This document shows positions 34,998 through 45,737 of a stretch of DNA of 64,000 nucleotides, one piece after another. The stretch covers positions 19,551,255 to 19,615,254 of the forward strand of contig CM048853.1 of assembly GCA_026545225.1 (NCBI GenBank), read 5' to 3'. The notes under the pieces were generated by a model. That model saw nothing but the letters and a program-made list of their open reading frames with translations, had not been told where the DNA came from and did not search any database. The stretch is from Cornus controversa (lineage: Eukaryota; Streptophyta; Magnoliopsida; Cornales; Cornaceae). The translations under genes were made by a program, and so were the position numbers. Every line of letters begins with the position of its first letter. Position 1 is the first letter of the stretch.

Positions 34998-35111
34998 ATC
35001 TCGATCAATCGAGATGTTGATCTCGATCAATCGAGATCTCGATTGATCGAGATCTCATTTCGATTGATCGAAATCTCGATCAATCGAGATCCAATCTCGA
35101 TTAATCGAGAT
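34998..35111. repeat. Palindrome array in A's 3' LTR: six units
   Basis: There are five TCTCGAT/ATCGAGA units (one with a TA centre) and one TTTCGAT/ATCGAAA unit. Relative to the 5' LTR there is one extra TCTCGATTGATCGAGA unit after the second copy. Confidence 0.9.
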
Positions 35112-37351
35112 TCTGCAGAAGCCACTTGCCCACTTGCTCACCTGCTCTCCCACTTGCAACAAAATCTCCCCTTTTTGCACGACTTAGGGGGATTGCCTGA
35201 CTTGAACAAGACCCTTGGGGACCTTCTTGATACAAGGGATATATATATTGATATATATATATATATGGTGGGCCCCAAGGTTGAGAAAAGGAAGCCTAAA
35301 TGCACCAAAAAGCCACATATCTCATATCTCTCAACACACATCAGACCATCCAAGGAGAGACATTCGGGAGAGGAAGAGGAGAAGCTGAACCAGACCAAGA
35401 AGCTTCACTTTCTTCATCAATGGAAGAGTGCAAGGCAACCATGAGCAACTAACTCTTCTACTAGGGTGTTGGTTTCAACCCCTAACCATGTAAACTTGTT
35501 CATCTTTGTAGCACTTGGGATTTGTAATTAAATGTTGATTATTTAGCCTAGTGATCATGTACACCAATACATTTCTTTTATATATTTATATGATTTTGGT
35601 TTTATTCTTATCTTAGAGTATAATCTTCATGTGAATGCACAACATTTGTATATTCCACAAGAAGTGCAAATGATGGCTAGATAATGGTGTTTAAATGAAT
35701 GTGTTGTGTTTGTTTGTATAAACCATGCCAAGATAAGGTAGCTTGAATGCATGTAGGTTCACTTAGAGAGTAGGGTAATTAGATAGTTAGTTAGATTGAA
35801 GAGCTATGCTTATTGAAGATGGATTATGATAGGTGGACAAACACATTGATCTTTTGATATGTCATTGAGGTCACAAGCCTAATGACATTGTTAGGCATTT
35901 AATTAATGAATCCCATGCTTGCTACACTTATGAACATGTGAATGGCTAGTGGTGGAAACCAACCCTAGTTCTCTCTCCCATCCTTTACTCTTTAATTTTA
36001 TTGTCATTACATTCATGCAATAGTTTATAAACAAAAATTCAAAAACCTATTTTTAGGATTAAAGTGGAATTAATCTTTCTTTAAGACAATTGCGACACTA
36101 CAAGAAAATTGAGTTTTTACAACTTGTAATTCACGACATACATGAAAAGAAAGTCGTGCTAAGTAATTTTTAAGGCTCACTTTTTGGGCTGCTTGTTAAA
36201 TTTTAAAAATACTGTTATATTCACGACTTGCGTTTAATTTCCTATTCAATTTTATTTTAAAGACTAATATTTTTAATTACAACAACGTGTTTGTTTTATT
36301 ATTAATATTGGGCCAAAAAATTTCCCTCGCTATGCGACTTATCCAGAAAAAATACACGATATTTCCCTCTCCCTTCCACACTTGATTGTTTCCTCTTCCT
36401 ATCGTAAACCCTAAGTTTCAGTCATTCCAGGTAGAACAGGCAAACCAGAGGTCACGAAACTGTGAGTTCCACACATTGAACTCGGCTTCATACCTAATTT
36501 ACACAGTGGTCATATAACTCGATCTACCAGGAGAAACAGGTCTTCAATGAACGTGTATCAATCGAGCGATGAGTAACATGTAATTGTGAGTTTTATTTTG
36601 AATTTTTACTTTCTTTTTGATTTTGATGTTTTGAGTTAGATTGTGAGAATATGAATCTGATAGTGAGATTGAGGTTATATATATATGCATTATTAGGGTT
36701 TACCATCAATTTCATTGAGTTTGATTGTGAGCATATGAATGTGAATTAGGGTTTACCATCAATTCCTTTGAGTTTCCTCTTCACCTCTCTCTCCATCAAT
36801 CAAATCTCTCTACAGCCAATCCCAACCGTACATCCTGCGGCCCAGTCTCTATCGATGAACAAATTAAGATTTTTTATTGAGCCGTATAGCAATTTCAGTG
36901 GATATGTGATGGTGTGATTCTAAGGTTTTCAATTCTACAAGTTGAAAATAAAAATCAGTTCCGAAGTAGAATATTTTTCAATCAATTTGATTTGGACATT
37001 TTTTAAAAATTTTTTTGGGGTCAATTATATGGTGTTTGAGTTGCCATTCTCAGTTGATGCATGTATAGTGGGTATTGGAGAAGAAGCTTGTTGAAATAAA
37101 GGGCCAAGCAATTGACTACCCTCTGTATAAGAATAAGAGTTTCAGGCACAAATAGTAAATGTTTGGAATTCTTTGAATCACTCCATTAGTTTCTCCTAAT
37201 GTATTCAAATCTTCAAGGTTTGTTGGTGCTTTTACCTAATAAAAATGGAAAAATGCTTTTTTTTTTTGTTCCCTTTTTAATTGAAAGGATTATTTTAGAT
37301 TGATGATAAGGATGTCTGGTGATACCAAAAATCCTAGGGGATCACTTGAAC

Positions 37352-37606
37352 ACATGGCTGTAAAGCCTCATTCCCACCCCACTTATGATTTGAAGGGCAT
37401 CATCAAGCTCGCCCTAGCTGAAGATGCTGGGTATCAAGGTTCAATTCCTCTCTTAATCTCAACTGTTTCTATTTTATTTATATTATTCATTCACAATTGG
37501 TGTCAACTAGTTGATATATCAATGATAGTTTAACCAATATTTTAGACTACTTATTCAAATGCAGGGGATGTGACCTGTATGGCCACAATCCCGACTAACA
37601 TAGAAC
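37352..37606 (+). pseudogene. Captured fragment of quinolinate phosphoribosyltransferase (QPT), two exons with intron
   Basis: The first exon part reads MAVKPHSHPTYDLKGIIKLA and then LAEDAGYQG. An intron of 126 bp follows (GT at 37439, AG at 37564), and the reading continues in phase as DVTCMATIPTNIE. This is the N-terminal region of plant nicotinate-nucleotide pyrophosphorylase (NAD biosynthesis, quinolinate to nicotinate mononucleotide). The intron is kept, so the capture was from genomic DNA and not from an mRNA. After about 40 residues the homology ends and the frame stops (EQNW then TGA near 37615). No catalytic part is present, so this cannot be an enzyme. Confidence 0.8.
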
Positions 37607-38204
37607 AAAATTGGTGATCTTGTCATTGAGAACTCTTTGAGGTGTGGATCTTGTCAAAGAAGTTGTTGCTGAATTATTGGGTTGCTACCTAATTGGAGAG
37701 GGTTACTGATGGTGTAAATCTGAATAATATTGTATTTATCTTATCATTGGAGACTATTTGATTCAATACCTCTGCATCTATCGAAATTTTAGAACTTCTT
37801 TTAGGTTATAATAATATGAGGTTTGGGTTTAATTGGGAATGGTGTACCCTTGGTGCATTAATTATTAATTTTTCTTGCTTACAATAATGAGGGGAAGAAA
37901 GTTTGGAACATATGATTCTTGCTCTTTTTGCTTCGCTTTACTTTAACACAGTCCTTATAGTAACTACATTGTCAATGCAAGTATTTTCTAATTGTGGCCA
38001 AATTGTTCATGATGCAGATAAATCAGCTGTGTTGAACAGTCTAATTGGCCATCCTACTTTCATAAGTTTTTTCCAGTATAAGCCTGTGTTCTCATGAAAG
38101 TTTTCATGTATATTGAATTGCTTCGGTTAGAAGTACCTTCCTTTATTTTTAATATTATCTATTATGTTTTATTTCGTATTTTCTTTTGTTATCACCTTTT
38201 CTTA

Positions 38205-38395
38205 GACAGGCAATTGGTGAAGGTGGTGCTACTGGCGCTCCTCCCATATACATCAATTTAGCAAGGGATGGTTCTTTAAGCAGCAAATCAATTATCTTTC
38301 AGATTGACAGTAATAAATCCACACCAGTTTCTTCAAGTGAGGCCTCCAACAAAACTGTCATCAATTTATTTATAATCAATACTGCAGTTTCTTAT
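38205..38395 (+). other. Possible further captured exon of unknown origin
   Basis: RQAIGEGGATGAPPIYINLA, followed by RDGSLSSKSIIFQ, has the composition of a real plant protein and is preceded by a pyrimidine-rich stretch ending in ACAG. It differs in base composition from the AT-rich surroundings. The family is not recognised; it could also be chance. Confidence 0.3.
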
Positions 38396-41300
38396 TAATT
38401 GATTTATTACACCTCATGACTTATTCTTCTGATCATTGCCATCTTCTTCTTTTTTTCACCCATCATAAGTGAAAAAAATTTAAATCAAGAATTGCCAGCA
38501 CAAAATATTTTAATAATCTCCCCCATATTTTAACAAAAAATTATATATTAACTTGAAAATACCTAGAACATAAGCACCTTTACTTAAATTATCAAATGCC
38601 TAGACATTAGCACCTTTACTTACCATTCCTGCAGTCCTAAATTAGAATCAATTTCATAACATTCAAGGCTTCCATATCCAAGTTTCAAAAGTCAACAACA
38701 TGTTATGGCTTACATGCTTATATCCTCATCTTTTATCAAAGACAATTAGTACAATTCTCATATTTAAGAAGCTAGTGACCCCCACACAGCACACCTACCC
38801 TGTTACAGGTAAAATATCCCACCAAAATGCTATAAAACTCATCAAGATATTTGAAACAATCCCAACCTCTCCCTATCTGGATGGAATCACATGGACGCAG
38901 ATCATTAAGATAAAGATAACTCATTATAAAAGTTTGACATCAGATGCCTTCTCATAAAACATATCCTATGATTAAATTACCTAATTCTAACTTAATTCTT
39001 GGGATCCTAAGTCCCTATATGTGGTTTATTTTTATAGAAATGTTTGATGCATTGACATTGATTATATCCCCAACATTTGGGATGTGCCAAACTAATATTT
39101 GGGAAGGGGGATCCCATCTGTTGCAATATCACTTAGTCGCACCTGTTTTAGGAGGTAATTATTTTATATTTTTGTCATAATGTGATATTCTTAAATGTAA
39201 TACTTTGATTGAACAAGTGATTATCATGTATTAAAGATGAGAGAGGGGATTATGTCCAAATTTGATAGTTAAGAGATTGTTTTTTTTTTTTTGAATTTTT
39301 TTGTTTAGTTTTTATTTATCAGCAACTAATTTGTTACTTATATCTGATGAATGATATATGCGGAGGAAAGGGTGCTGGGGGTATCATCATCAGCCTGGGA
39401 GAAATGTGACTACGAGTTAGTGGAAAGTTTTACATTGCTTTTGTTGTGCTGTGCTGGGATCAGTTTGTTGGCTGGTCTGTTTTTTTTTTTTTTTGTCCTC
39501 AACTTCATACTGATATTGCCTCATTTTTTTGATTGCTTATGGTAAAGATAAACCATTTGATTGAAGCAATTGGTCAAATTTGTAACAATGGTCACTTTCA
39601 CTAAATATTGTAGGTACCAACTTGATTTGTGCCTACTTTATAGGATTAGCATATGATTGCTTAAAGAATTACAAGTGTGATAGATATCTATAATGATTTT
39701 TAATAAATTCTATAGTCACATTAAAAAAACCTATCAATTGTGCATCTACAATTCTACATACATAAACTCATAAAAGTAGAGGAATAAAGATCTCCATATA
39801 TTACTGTTTAATCTTCTTCTTTTTCTTTAGCTCAATACAAGTTTGTTGCCTAGAAAATTCAAACACTATTTTCCTAAAATTCTTGCTAACTATCACTTTA
39901 GGATTTCCAGGTTGTTTTGATTTATTTTCCTACTATTGTTGCCAATGTATCCTTGTCTAAAACCGATGATAAATTTCTACTATCTTTATAAGTAACATGA
40001 TTTTTGTCGTTAATGTGATTCTTAAATGATATATTTTTTTAAATTTTTGTAGAATCTGATTGAACAAGTGATTATCAAGGATAGAATATTCACTAAAGGG
40101 AGTGTTTTTTTTTATTTTATTTATGGGAGACTAATTTGTTAATTATATCGAATGAATAAGATATAATTTTTTTTGTTAATTTATTAGTTTTTTTCATTGA
40201 GTAATAATGATATATATAAATATATGTATACATATAATATTTATATATAGTCTTGCAAGTAGTGTGTATTTCTTCTTCACATTGAAGACAGGTGCAACAC
40301 AAAAAAATGAATTATTATTATTATTTTTTTAAAAAAAAAGGAACTTTTAACGACTTTCAAGGCAAGTTGTTACAAATAATATCTTTTGACAACTTGCTAA
40401 ACAAGTCATTAGTACAAACTTTTCACGACTTTTAAGGCATGTTGTGAAAGATAATACCTTTTCACAACTTCCAAGGCATGTTGTTAAAAATAATATATTT
40501 GACGACTTGTTGAACAAGTCATTAGTATAAACTTTTAACGACTTTCAAGGCGTGTCGTGAAAGATAATACCTTTTAATGACTTACTTTGAATGTCGTTAT
40601 TAGAGACTTTTCACGACTTGCATTGAATGTTGTCAAAAATTTAATCTTTTCACGGCATGATCAGTAACGACCAACGCATGTAAGTCGTTAAAACCTTTTA
40701 ACGACCTACCTCGCATGTTGTTAAAACACTTTTTTCTTGTAGTGCGACTAGTCCTCGTGGGATTGATACCCTCTATATAGAACCGTATCTACAAAGATTC
40801 GTGCTCTTGCGAGTGGTTAAATTATATTTTGATAAAAAGGGCAAAATTAAGCTTACAATATAATCCGAGTTTAGCCACATCATTCGGCACTACCAATATC
40901 CAACCATCAAACCCGGAGCCAACCGAAACCCGTCAACACCCCGGTCGAACCACCCACTGTTCGAGCCATTGAGTCACCGTCACCCACCGCAAGCCATCGC
41001 CGAGAAGATCACCATGTGCAACTTCAAACCTTCGCAAAAAAAACCACCACCAAACCCAAAAGAGAGCACCCGAACAGTCCCCAAAAATTGGACCCGAATT
41101 AACTCACCTCAACGGATGCAACGATTCAACCAATCAGCCGAGCCGATCCTACCGAAAGAGGACCCAAAATCTTCCACTAGAACCATTACTAACAGACCCA
41201 CAAACCCCGGCCAAGAAATCCCCAGCCGCTGCCATCAACCCGCAATCGGACCAAACACAGCCCCTTCAAGCCGTTGCTGCCACCTCTCTTGCTCCCTCTA

Positions 41301-42017
41301 ACGGTGAGTCGCCTTCGGTCGCCACCGGAACACCACCTCAACGGCCACCCTCAGCCAACCCAGACACGACCCAATCGTGTCTCAACGCCACATGACCACC
41401 GAAGAAACCCATCAACGGCACCACCTCACGCCACTACCTGCCGTCGGCCCACTTCAGCCGCCACCCCAGCCATTGCCGGAGTACCGCCTTCACCGTCACC
41501 CAAGCGAAGCCCCACCGGGAGCAACGCAGAACCACCTCCTTCTTCTTCCTCCTTTCCTCTCCTCTCGGTTCTCTCTCTCACTGATTTCTCTCTCTTCTCT
41601 CCTTTTCTTTTCTATTTCCTTTTCTTTCTCTTCTTTTCCTTTTCTTTTCTTTCTTTTCTCAGCTGACCACCCATTTCTCTTATCTTCTACCCTTTCTTTA
41701 CACACCACACATTATTTATGTATATAATATATGTATATACTACTATACATGCATATATACATACTTATACACATGACAACCACATATTTATATACGTGCA
41801 CCACCATTCCCTTATAAATGCATATAAGCTCACCATATATTTATAATTAAATATAAATATAAGTACTATATATATATATATAGATATATATATATATACA
41901 CCTTCCACTTATATAGAAATCTCTATACCCACACCTTTTCGAATTTTAATTAATTCAAAATATTTTAATCCGGTCCAAAATCGCCCGGAACCGGTCAAAA
42001 TAAATTCGGTCCTTACA

Positions 42018-43442
42018 GTATATACAGGTGCTCAACAAAGTGTACTTATCTTCATCATAGTGGATTGGACTAGGCCTGAGGGCCAAGAGATTTTTCACCC
42101 CCACATTGGGGTTTTTTCCTCTATAAATTTAGGTGTTAAGTTTTTGTGGTTTGTGTGTGCCATACGTAGAGCATTAGAGGTTAAAATTGGATAGAACCTA
42201 TTCACCCCTCCCCCTTTGGGTTTTTCATATATAAACCGTGTTTTTGATAAATAACAAATTCTTATTGATAAGGCAATGTCATTACATCTCAATTGGTGAT
42301 ATAAAGGGCATACAATCCCAACACTGCTAGGCTGGAAGGTTATGACTGGCAGGAAGATCTTGCCCGACTGACAAATTATGTTAAGCAGGAAGGTCTTGCC
42401 TGGCAGGAATATCTCGTACAACCCCAGTGTTTAAACTAGATCGTAAGTGCATCATGCTTAGTGGAGAATAATTAATTCGTTCCCACATATGACGCCAATT
42501 GTTGAAGCAGAAATCGACACATGATCCGGGTCAACGCTAACCTGAAAAAGATTAAAAAAAAAATAGGATAACCGAAAGGACATCAATGTGGTGCTAGCTG
42601 ACTATGCTCCGACGGCCAAGTCAGAAATCGAAAAGACTTGCTGTAAAGACACATAGAGGGTATTAATTGCATACATGGTTAATGAGTCACCATAGTATTT
42701 ACAGAGGTCACATAAATTCAATATTCAAGTAGGGAACGGACTCTTCGGTTTCCCACTCTTTCTAGGAGTGGGAGAATTACATTGTGGTTTATCGTTATAA
42801 TTTTTCCTCCACATTATCAAAGTTTAATTGGAGTCAAATTCCCCTATCATCATGTTTTATTTTTATTTCTCCATTGTCATCAATAAATTACCAAAAAAAA
42901 AAATATCAATAGGGATTTTCTCTCTCTTTTTTTTTCTGCTTTTCTTAATAACTCTTTTAATTATTCTTGAAAATTGAAAAAAAAAAGAGAAAATATTGAA
43001 TGTATATTCTACCGTTGCAGGATTCTATATATAATAGGGAAAGATGGGATATATCTCGTTTTCAAATAGAAGCTCTTGTTTGTTTGGTTGTTTTTTTTTT
43101 TTTTTTTCAGGACAAAAAAAACCACTCCGAACACATATCTATGTAGCCTGGTATTCTCGAAAGTTTTGCATGAACCCACACCTTAAAGCAACTTCAATTG
43201 GATCAAAGGTTAAACTTTAAGTTCACCGTAAAATAGTTGTACCAATTTGAAAATAAAACAAAAAAAAAATGTATTTCTAAACAAATTGAAGTTAATTTTT
43301 ATTTAAAACGTGTGTCCTTGACGAAGTCAAAAGTAAATGATTAAGAACCCTCATTTACAATATGATGAAAACTAAAGCAAAAATTGTATATTTGCTCTAT
43401 TATCCGCTTCACACGTTCTGCAACATGTTGAACCACTCTGCC
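42018..43442. other. Intergenic region with a copia-type LTR tail
   Basis: It begins with GTATA, the right TSD of element E. The part 42040-42240 has the words of a copia LTR end: GGTTTTTTCCTCTATAAATT, then CCTATTCACCCCTCCCCCTT. It has no intact partner. The remaining AT-rich DNA (42240-43440) shows no gene. Confidence 0.5.
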
Positions 43443-43665
43443 AACAAAAGGTGGCCTTTCTATTACCGGCACACCCGGTTTCCCAGTCAACATATACGAA
43501 GTATGTATTTCTCTTCGTAAGGATCACGTGTTTATCACCCCCAACAGGTGTCCACAACAGGTGGCCCTTTTATTACCGGCACACCCGGTTTCCCAGTCAA
43601 CATATACGAAGTACGTATTTCTCTTCGTAAGGATCACGTGTCTATCAAATCCAACAGGTGTCCAC
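43443..43665. repeat. Tandem duplication (2 x about 112 bp) upstream of the WD40 gene
   Basis: The units 43443-43555 and 43556-43665 share TTACCGGCACACCCGGTTTC, ACATATACGAAGTA and AAGGATCACGTGT. Within each are the inverted repeats ACCGG/CCGGT and TACGAAG/CTTCGTA and a G-box core CACGTG. It lies about 0.8-1.0 kb before the start codon of WD40 copy 1 only. Confidence 0.85.
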
Positions 43666-43729
43666 ATTTCACACCCATCACAGACCTACTAGCCCACCCA
43701 CTGTTATAGTGTTATGACCTCATCTCGCG

Positions 43730-43730
<1 letters not shown>

Positions 43731-43817
<87 letters not shown>
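43731..43817. repeat. (CT)n followed by (TA)n microsatellite
   Basis: Roughly 60 bases of alternating CT run directly into about 24 bases of alternating TA. It is part of the upstream region of WD40 copy 1. Confidence 0.9.
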
Positions 43818-43821
43818 GATC

Positions 43822-44240
43822 TATATTACATTTAAACTTGACTTAATAAAGTCAAAAACGGTTCAAAATTATTAAAAAAATAATCATATGGTTCAAAATA
43901 TCTTTTACTATCTACGGTCTAAAATCATATATATCTATATTACATTTAATCTTGACATAATAAGGCCAAAAAGGGTAATCCAACAACCCAGAATTGTTTA
44001 AAAAAAATCCTGCGGTTCAAAATGTCTTTTGTTATCTACGATTTAAAATTACTTCATCTAACGGTCACGATTGCGAGTGAGTAATAGTACCGTAGAAACG
44101 GACATACCCTAATGTGTGTATATATATATATAGCTTGGCATAATAAGGTTAAAAACGGTAATCCAACGACCTAGAATTGTTAAAAAAGTAATTCTGCGAT
44201 TCAAAATATCTTTTGTTATTTACGATCTAAAATTATTTCA
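43822..44240. repeat. Three diverged copies of a 110-150-bp unit upstream of WD40 copy 1
   Basis: The order CTTGACTTAATAAAGTCAAA, ACGGTTCAAAATTATTAAAA, TTCAAAATATCTTTT and CTACGGTCTAAAAT recurs with substitutions at about 43840, 43950 and 44135. The last two copies also share TTCATCTAACGGTCA. These units are absent upstream of copy 2. Confidence 0.7.
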
Positions 44241-44488
44241 TCTAACGGTCATGATTGCGAGTGCGAAATAGTATCGTAGCCACGATCATACCTAGCGTTT
44301 GTGTGTGTGTATATATATATACACACTTTCCCTTCCCAATTCTTGTTAATTTAACAATTCCGTCTTCTTCACTCTCTCAAAACCTGTGTCACACTTCCTT
44401 CATTCTTAAACCTCTCAGTCAATTTCAACTCATACTTTTGGCCGGTTATATTACATATAAATATATGTATATATCTCTTTCCGATCGG

Positions 44489-45673
44489 ATGGAGGAGACA
44501 AATAGTCTCCGGAGGCAAAAATTCGGAAACCTCTTGCTTTCCGATGATCCCACGGACCAAGAAGACAACAATCATTTCTCAAACCGCACTAGCACTAGCA
44601 GTGCCTCCGACGATATGACCGGAAACAACTTTGCTCCTCCCAAAAGTGGTGGCGATGCCTCTCCTTATAGCTATCTCATGTCCCCGTGGAACCAAGCAGC
44701 TTCACCTTATATAAAATCACCCTGGATTCAATCATCTCCCTCAATGCTACGCTTCGACGATACAAGCAATAACTACTACTCTCCTCAACATGGCCTCATC
44801 GGTTCGCTTGTTCGCGAAGAAGGTCATATATATTCCTTAGCCGCCTCCGGTGAGTTCTTATACACGGGGTCGGACAGTAAGAACATACGCGTTTGGAGGA
44901 ATTTGAAAGAGTTTTCAGGATTCAAATCAAACAATGGGTTGGTAAAAGCCATTGTTGTGTCCGGCGATAAGATATTCACCGGTCATCAGGACGGCAAGAT
45001 TCGTGTTTGGAGATTTTCTCCGAGAAACCGGAAGGTGTACAAGCGCGTGGGTAGTTTACCCACTATCAGAGCCTTCATCAAGAGCTCCATCAAACCCAAG
45101 AACTATGTCACAGTACGCCGGCATCGAAACGTTCCGTGGATCAAGCATTTCGACGCGGTGTCATGCATGAGCCTAGACGAGGAACAAGGACTTCTCTATA
45201 CGGGCTCCTGGGACAAAACCCTAAAAGTGTGGAGAATCTCTGATTCCAAATGCCTGGAGTCCATAAACGCCCACGACGACGCCGTGAACACTGTGGCGGT
45301 GGCGGGTTTCGGAGGGCTAGTCTTCACCGGATCGGCAGATGGGACGGTGAAAGTCTGGCGAAGAAAACAAGGGAAATCATCTAGTCACGTCCTGCTACAG
45401 GTACTACTCAACCAAGACCACGCAGTGACGGCGTTGGCGGTGAATGGGGCGGCGGTGTACAGTGGGTCATCGGATGGGCTGGTGAACTTCTGGGAATCAT
45501 GTGGGAAACGGTTGATGTACGGTGGGGTGCTTCGCGGCCACAAGCTGGCGGTGAAGTGTGGTAATTTAATTGATACACTTACCAACGAATCAATTTTTGG
45601 CGCCGTTGCCAGGGAGTATCTATTTGATTGTTTAGATTTTATAGAATTAATTTTAATTAGATTTTTAGTTTAG
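44489..45673 (+). pseudogene. WD40 (JINGUBANG-type) gene copy 1, truncated and fused to retroelement sequence
   Basis: From ATG 44489 it matches the intact copy (48589-49902) to residue 355 (GHKLAV). The frame then enters an Athila-2 LTR tail and leader and ends 39 codons later ([11 protein letters not shown]...LIRFLV) at 45673. The lost 82 residues contain the end of the sixth and the whole seventh WD repeat, so a closed propeller is unlikely. Nucleotide identity is complete from the 5' UTR to about 45014. After that roughly a dozen substitutions, five of them changing the amino acid (residues 176, 276, 311, 338, 341), are found in 540 bp. This copy keeps the longer upstream region with a TATA stretch near 44310. 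A chimeric transcript is possible. Confidence 0.88.
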
Positions 45674-45737
45674 GAGATTTTTATCTTTTGTTCTTAGTTT
45701 TATTTTTGTTTTATCTTCAGGTACTTCTAGTTAATAT

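Larger units (their letters stand above)
36096..40744. mobile_element. Non-autonomous CACTA (En/Spm-type) transposon with captured host exons
   Basis: The termini are CACTACAAGAAAA (36096) and TTTTCTTGTAGTG (ending 40744), perfect inverted repeats. They are flanked by the 3-bp target duplication CGA (36093-36095 and 40745-40747) in an LTR whose uninterrupted form is seen at 15051-15070. Subterminal repeats are abundant, mainly on the right (40345-40735): AACGACTT or CACGACTT and inverted AAGTCGT, at about 50-60 bp spacing. No transposase (TNPD/TNPA-like) frame exists in the 4.65 kb. The interior carries a QPT gene fragment (37352-37606) and possibly other exons, so it is a Pack-type element. 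Confidence 0.92.
13797..40882 (+). mobile_element. Element A: Athila-type Ty3/gypsy retrotransposon, RT-RH-IN deleted, carrying two nested insertions
   Basis: It starts TGATAAGTGTTC (13797) and ends AGCCACATCA (40882), flanked by 5-bp repeats TTCGG (13792-13796 and 40883-40887). The order is 5' LTR, tRNA-Asp PBS, gag-PR, third ORF, PPT, 3' LTR. Without B (17101-29419) and the CACTA element (36096-40744) and their TSDs it is about 10.1 kb. Gag-PR is joined in frame to the last 50 codons of integrase, so RT, RNase H and most of integrase are gone. Many transition-type stops show that it is old and silenced. It inserted into element E. Confidence 0.9.
34812..40882 (+). repeat. 3' LTR of element A, split by a CACTA transposon
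   Basis: The LTR parts are 34812-36095 and 40748-40882, about 1419 bp in total against 1400 bp for the 5' LTR. The length difference is mainly one extra palindrome unit in the array (34998-35111). Otherwise the two LTRs differ by scattered substitutions. Confidence 0.9.
10564..42017 (+). mobile_element. Element E: large solo-LTR-like insertion, outermost layer of the nest
   Basis: The element starts TGTCACGCCCC (10564) and ends CCTTACA (42017). It is flanked by identical 5-bp direct repeats GTATA (10559-10563 and 42018-42022), which marks an integrase-type insertion. Its own sequence is 10564-13796 plus 40888-42017, about 4.36 kb; everything between is the later Athila insertion A. No PBS, PPT, gag or pol is recognised within it, so it is either a solo LTR left by LTR-LTR recombination or a non-coding derivative. 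The long AT-rich and (TA)n part (12480-12970) and the C-rich part around 40900-41600 belong to this LTR. Confidence 0.75.

Noticed and set aside
41274..41727. Proline- and serine-rich open frames
   Set aside because: They lie in the C- and CT-rich part of element E's LTR, overlap in several frames, and have no conserved motif.
42095..42421. Minus-strand open frame of 108 codons
   Set aside because: It overlaps a copia LTR tail and small repeats (GGCAGGAAGATCTTGCC-like words) and has no protein resemblance.
44255..44488. N-terminal extension of the WD40 frame before ATG 44489
   Set aside because: It starts at a non-ATG codon in 5' UTR and TATA-rich sequence. Copy 2 shares only 17 codons of it, without an ATG.
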